A stretch of DNA of 6,718 bases from Chloroflexota bacterium. GTDB lineage: Bacteria > Chloroflexota > Limnocylindria > QHBO01. Below are positions 5,771 through 6,718 of the stretch, piece after piece. Position 1 is the first letter of the stretch, and each line of letters begins with the position of its first letter. The notes beneath the pieces are model-generated. The model did no database searches, had not been told where the DNA came from, and worked only from the letters and a program-made list of their open reading frames with translations. The stretch spans positions 1-6,718 of the forward strand of contig JACDHU010000095.1 in assembly GCA_013820865.1 (NCBI GenBank). Direction: 5' to 3'. Made by a program: the position numbers and the translations under genes.

Positions 5771-5806
5771 ATGACGCATGCCGCCGCGACCTCGCCATGT
5801 TCCTGA
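5771..5806 (+). CDS. Possible leaderless 11-codon upstream ORF (leader peptide)
   Basis: An ATG placed exactly six bases after TAGGCT opens a frame encoding MTHAAATSPCS and then TGA. The stop at 5804-5806 falls just past the DUF554 start codon at 5797, so the two frames overlap by ten bases. DUF554 itself has no Shine-Dalgarno sequence. Termination at this stop could deliver ribosomes to the DUF554 start, a form of translational coupling. The peptide resembles nothing I recognise and its sequence may not matter. Alternatives are that the frame is fortuitous, or that a single-base sequencing error hides an in-frame N-terminal extension of DUF554. Confidence 0.3.
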   Translation: MTHAAATSPCS

Positions 5807-6528
5807 CGGGCACGTTGCTGAACGTGGCGACCGTGCTGGTCGGCACGGTCATTGGCCTGTTGATCGGCGCGCGCATGCCGCCGCGCATGCAGGAGGGCCT
5901 GACGACCGGACTGGCCTTCTTCACCGCGCTCATCGGCGTCAGCATGGGGCTGCGCGCCTTCACCGATCCGGCCGCCCAGCCCGGCGACGAGCTGGCCGTG
6001 CTGGGGGCAATCCTTGGCGGGGTGGTGATCGGTGAGCTGCTGCGCCTGCACGATGGGCTCGAGTCGCTCGGCGCGTGGTTCCAGCGCCGTCTGGCCCGTG
6101 GCGCGAAACCGAGCCGTATCGCGGAGGGGTTCGTCACCGCCAGCATCGTCTTCTGTGTCGGCCCGCTGACCATTCTCGGATCGATCGAGAATGGACTGAC
6201 CGGCGACATCACACTGCTTGCCATCAAGTCGCTGCTGGATGGCGTGGCGAGCATCGCCTTCGCCGCGGCGCTCGGGGTCGGGGTGGCCCTGTCGGCGCTC
6301 ACCGTGCTCATCGTGCAGGGCGGGATCGCCGGGGGTGCCTTTCTGCTGCGCGACGTGATGGACACGACCACCGTCCTCGCCATCACCTCGGCCGGCGGCG
6401 TGATCCTCCTGGGCGTGGCGCTGCGCCTGCTCGACCTCAAGGCGGTGCGCGTCGCCAGTTTCCTGCCGGCCCTGCTCCTGGCGCCGATCTTCATCCGCCT
6501 GGCCGACCTTGTGCGTGGCATGTTGTAG
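5797..6528 (+). CDS. DUF554 (YdfK/YqgA-type) integral membrane protein
   Basis: The protein has 243 residues and is almost entirely hydrophobic, with roughly seven membrane segments (about 5-24, 36-53, 66-83, 112-130, 148-180, 195-211 and 219-238; the 148-180 stretch may be two). It starts with MFLTGTLLNVATVLVG, the typical DUF554 N-terminus. It carries the family's central signature: GFVTASIVFCVGPLTILG (111-128), then SIENGLTGD and KSLLDGVASIAFA. B. subtilis YdfK and E. coli YqgA belong here; their transport or signalling role is not established, so none is assigned. ATG 5797 is chosen because the conserved family N-terminus begins there. The frame is open back to an ATG at 5725, but that stretch covers the divergent lipoprotein gene and the promoter. 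No ribosome binding site precedes the start. It converges on the asparaginase-like gene with 14 bases between stop codons. Confidence 0.88.
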   Translation: MFLTGTLLNVATVLVGTVIGLLIGARMPPRMQEGLTTGLAFFTALIGVSMGLRAFTDPAAQPGDELAVLGAILGGVVIGELLRLHDGLESLGAWFQRRLARGAKPSRIAEGFVTASIVFCVGPLTILGSIENGLTGDITLLAIKSLLDGVASIAFAAALGVGVALSALTVLIVQGGIAGGAFLLRDVMDTTTVLAITSAGGVILLGVALRLLDLKAVRVASFLPALLLAPIFIRLADLVRGML

Positions 6529-6542
6529 CGCCAGTGACTCGG

Positions 6543-6718
6543 CTATGCGAGCCTGAAGACGGAGCGCACCTCGCCTGAACGATCGCCGCGTGGGTCGACG
6601 ATCGAAGGAGCGGCGTACGCCACCAGCGGACCGGCCAGCGGATCCGTTGCCAGTCCGACCTGGCGCAGAATCTCGATGCTCACCACGTCACCTGCTCGGC
6701 GAGCCAGATTGCCGTCTT
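6543..6718 (-). CDS. Probable L-asparaginase II, C-terminal end (partial)
   Basis: The last 57 residues of a minus-strand gene are visible; the rest lies beyond the right edge. They read, in pieces, DGNLARRAGDVVSIEILRQ, VGLATDPLAGPLVAYAAP and SIVDPRGDRSGEVRSVFRLA, ending at TAG (6543-6545). The pattern DG, R, V.hhhhLRQhG, LA, hA.P, RG...GEVR.VF.L matches my recollection of the C-terminus of the type II (PF06089-like) asparaginase family, which hydrolyses asparagine to aspartate and ammonia. The catalytic residues are not in the window, so this rests on the tail alone. It lies tail-to-tail with the DUF554 gene, with 14 bases between the stop codons. Confidence 0.55.
   Translation of the reverse strand, partial: DGNLARRAGDVVSIEILRQVGLATDPLAGPLVAYAAPSIVDPRGDRSGEVRSVFRLA

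Larger units (their letters stand above)
5751..5773. repeat. 23-bp palindrome spanning both divergent start codons
   Basis: The left arm is CATGCAGGTAG (5751-5761), the centre G5762, and the right arm CTACCCGCATG (5763-5773). The arms are reverse complements at 10 of 11 positions; only A5756 against C5768 fails. Each end is an ATG reading outward, and the two divergent TANNNT boxes overlap in the middle. It may be a bidirectional promoter core, an operator for a dimeric regulator, or both. Confidence 0.75.

Noticed and set aside
5148..5774. Plus-strand open frame of 208 codons opposite the lipoprotein gene
   Set aside because: His/Arg/Asp-rich shadow of a gene with a complete set of SGNH motifs.
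5725..5796. Upstream start for the DUF554 protein
   Set aside because: It would cover the lipoprotein start and the palindromic promoter and add a charged stretch ahead of the conserved family N-terminus.
1..6718. Search for insertion sequences, CRISPR arrays, tRNA/rRNA genes, riboswitches and phage or defence genes
   Set aside because: None seen; the window is ordinary chromosomal coding sequence apart from the points listed as findings.

Overview
The window is GC-rich bacterial chromosome, by eye about two thirds G+C, with dense coding and almost no intergenic space. Every gene looks like core or general housekeeping. I see no mobile element, CRISPR array, rRNA or tRNA, and no sign of horizontal transfer. 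The shortened MutY, the SseB-domain protein, the L-asparaginase II-type C-terminus and the recurrent TANNNT box placed 6-8 bases before a start codon (leaderless transcription) suggest a high-GC terrestrial or aquatic lineage such as Chloroflexota (Limnocylindria-like) or Actinomycetota. That placement is an inference and is not secure.

Layout. (1) 1-305, minus: N-terminal part of a HAD-family hydrolase, running off the left edge. (2) 351-2806, plus: a compact block of mutY (A/G-mismatch adenine glycosylase), a cysteine-free AhpC/TSA-like thioredoxin-fold protein whose start lies inside the end of mutY, and a zinc-dependent alcohol dehydrogenase 10 bases further on. (3) 2803-5753, minus: in transcription order a GDSL/SGNH-hydrolase lipoprotein, gltX (glutamyl-tRNA synthetase) and an SseB-domain protein coupled to gltX by an ATGA overlap. 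The alcohol dehydrogenase and SseB genes converge and share their stop codons in the tetranucleotide TTAG. (4) 5797-6528, plus: a DUF554 (YdfK/YqgA-type) membrane protein, divergent from the lipoprotein gene. (5) 6543-6718, minus: C-terminal end of a probable type II L-asparaginase, running off the right edge.

Regulation. The genes at the head of transcription units lack Shine-Dalgarno sequences but carry a TANNNT box 6-8 bases before the start codon: HAD, mutY, the AhpC-like gene, gltX and the lipoprotein. The internally coupled sseB has a clear GGAGAGG ribosome binding site. The most striking structure is at 5751-5773, between the divergent lipoprotein and DUF554 genes. It is a 23-bp palindrome with 10 of 11 pairs matching. 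It contains two interleaved, oppositely directed TANNNT boxes and ends exactly in an ATG on each strand. On the plus strand that ATG opens an 11-codon reading frame which overlaps the DUF554 start codon, suggesting a leaderless leader peptide coupled to the membrane protein.

The genes do not form one evident pathway. The strongest candidates for something new are the symmetric bidirectional leaderless promoter with its upstream mini-ORF, and the AhpC-like protein that has lost every cysteine.
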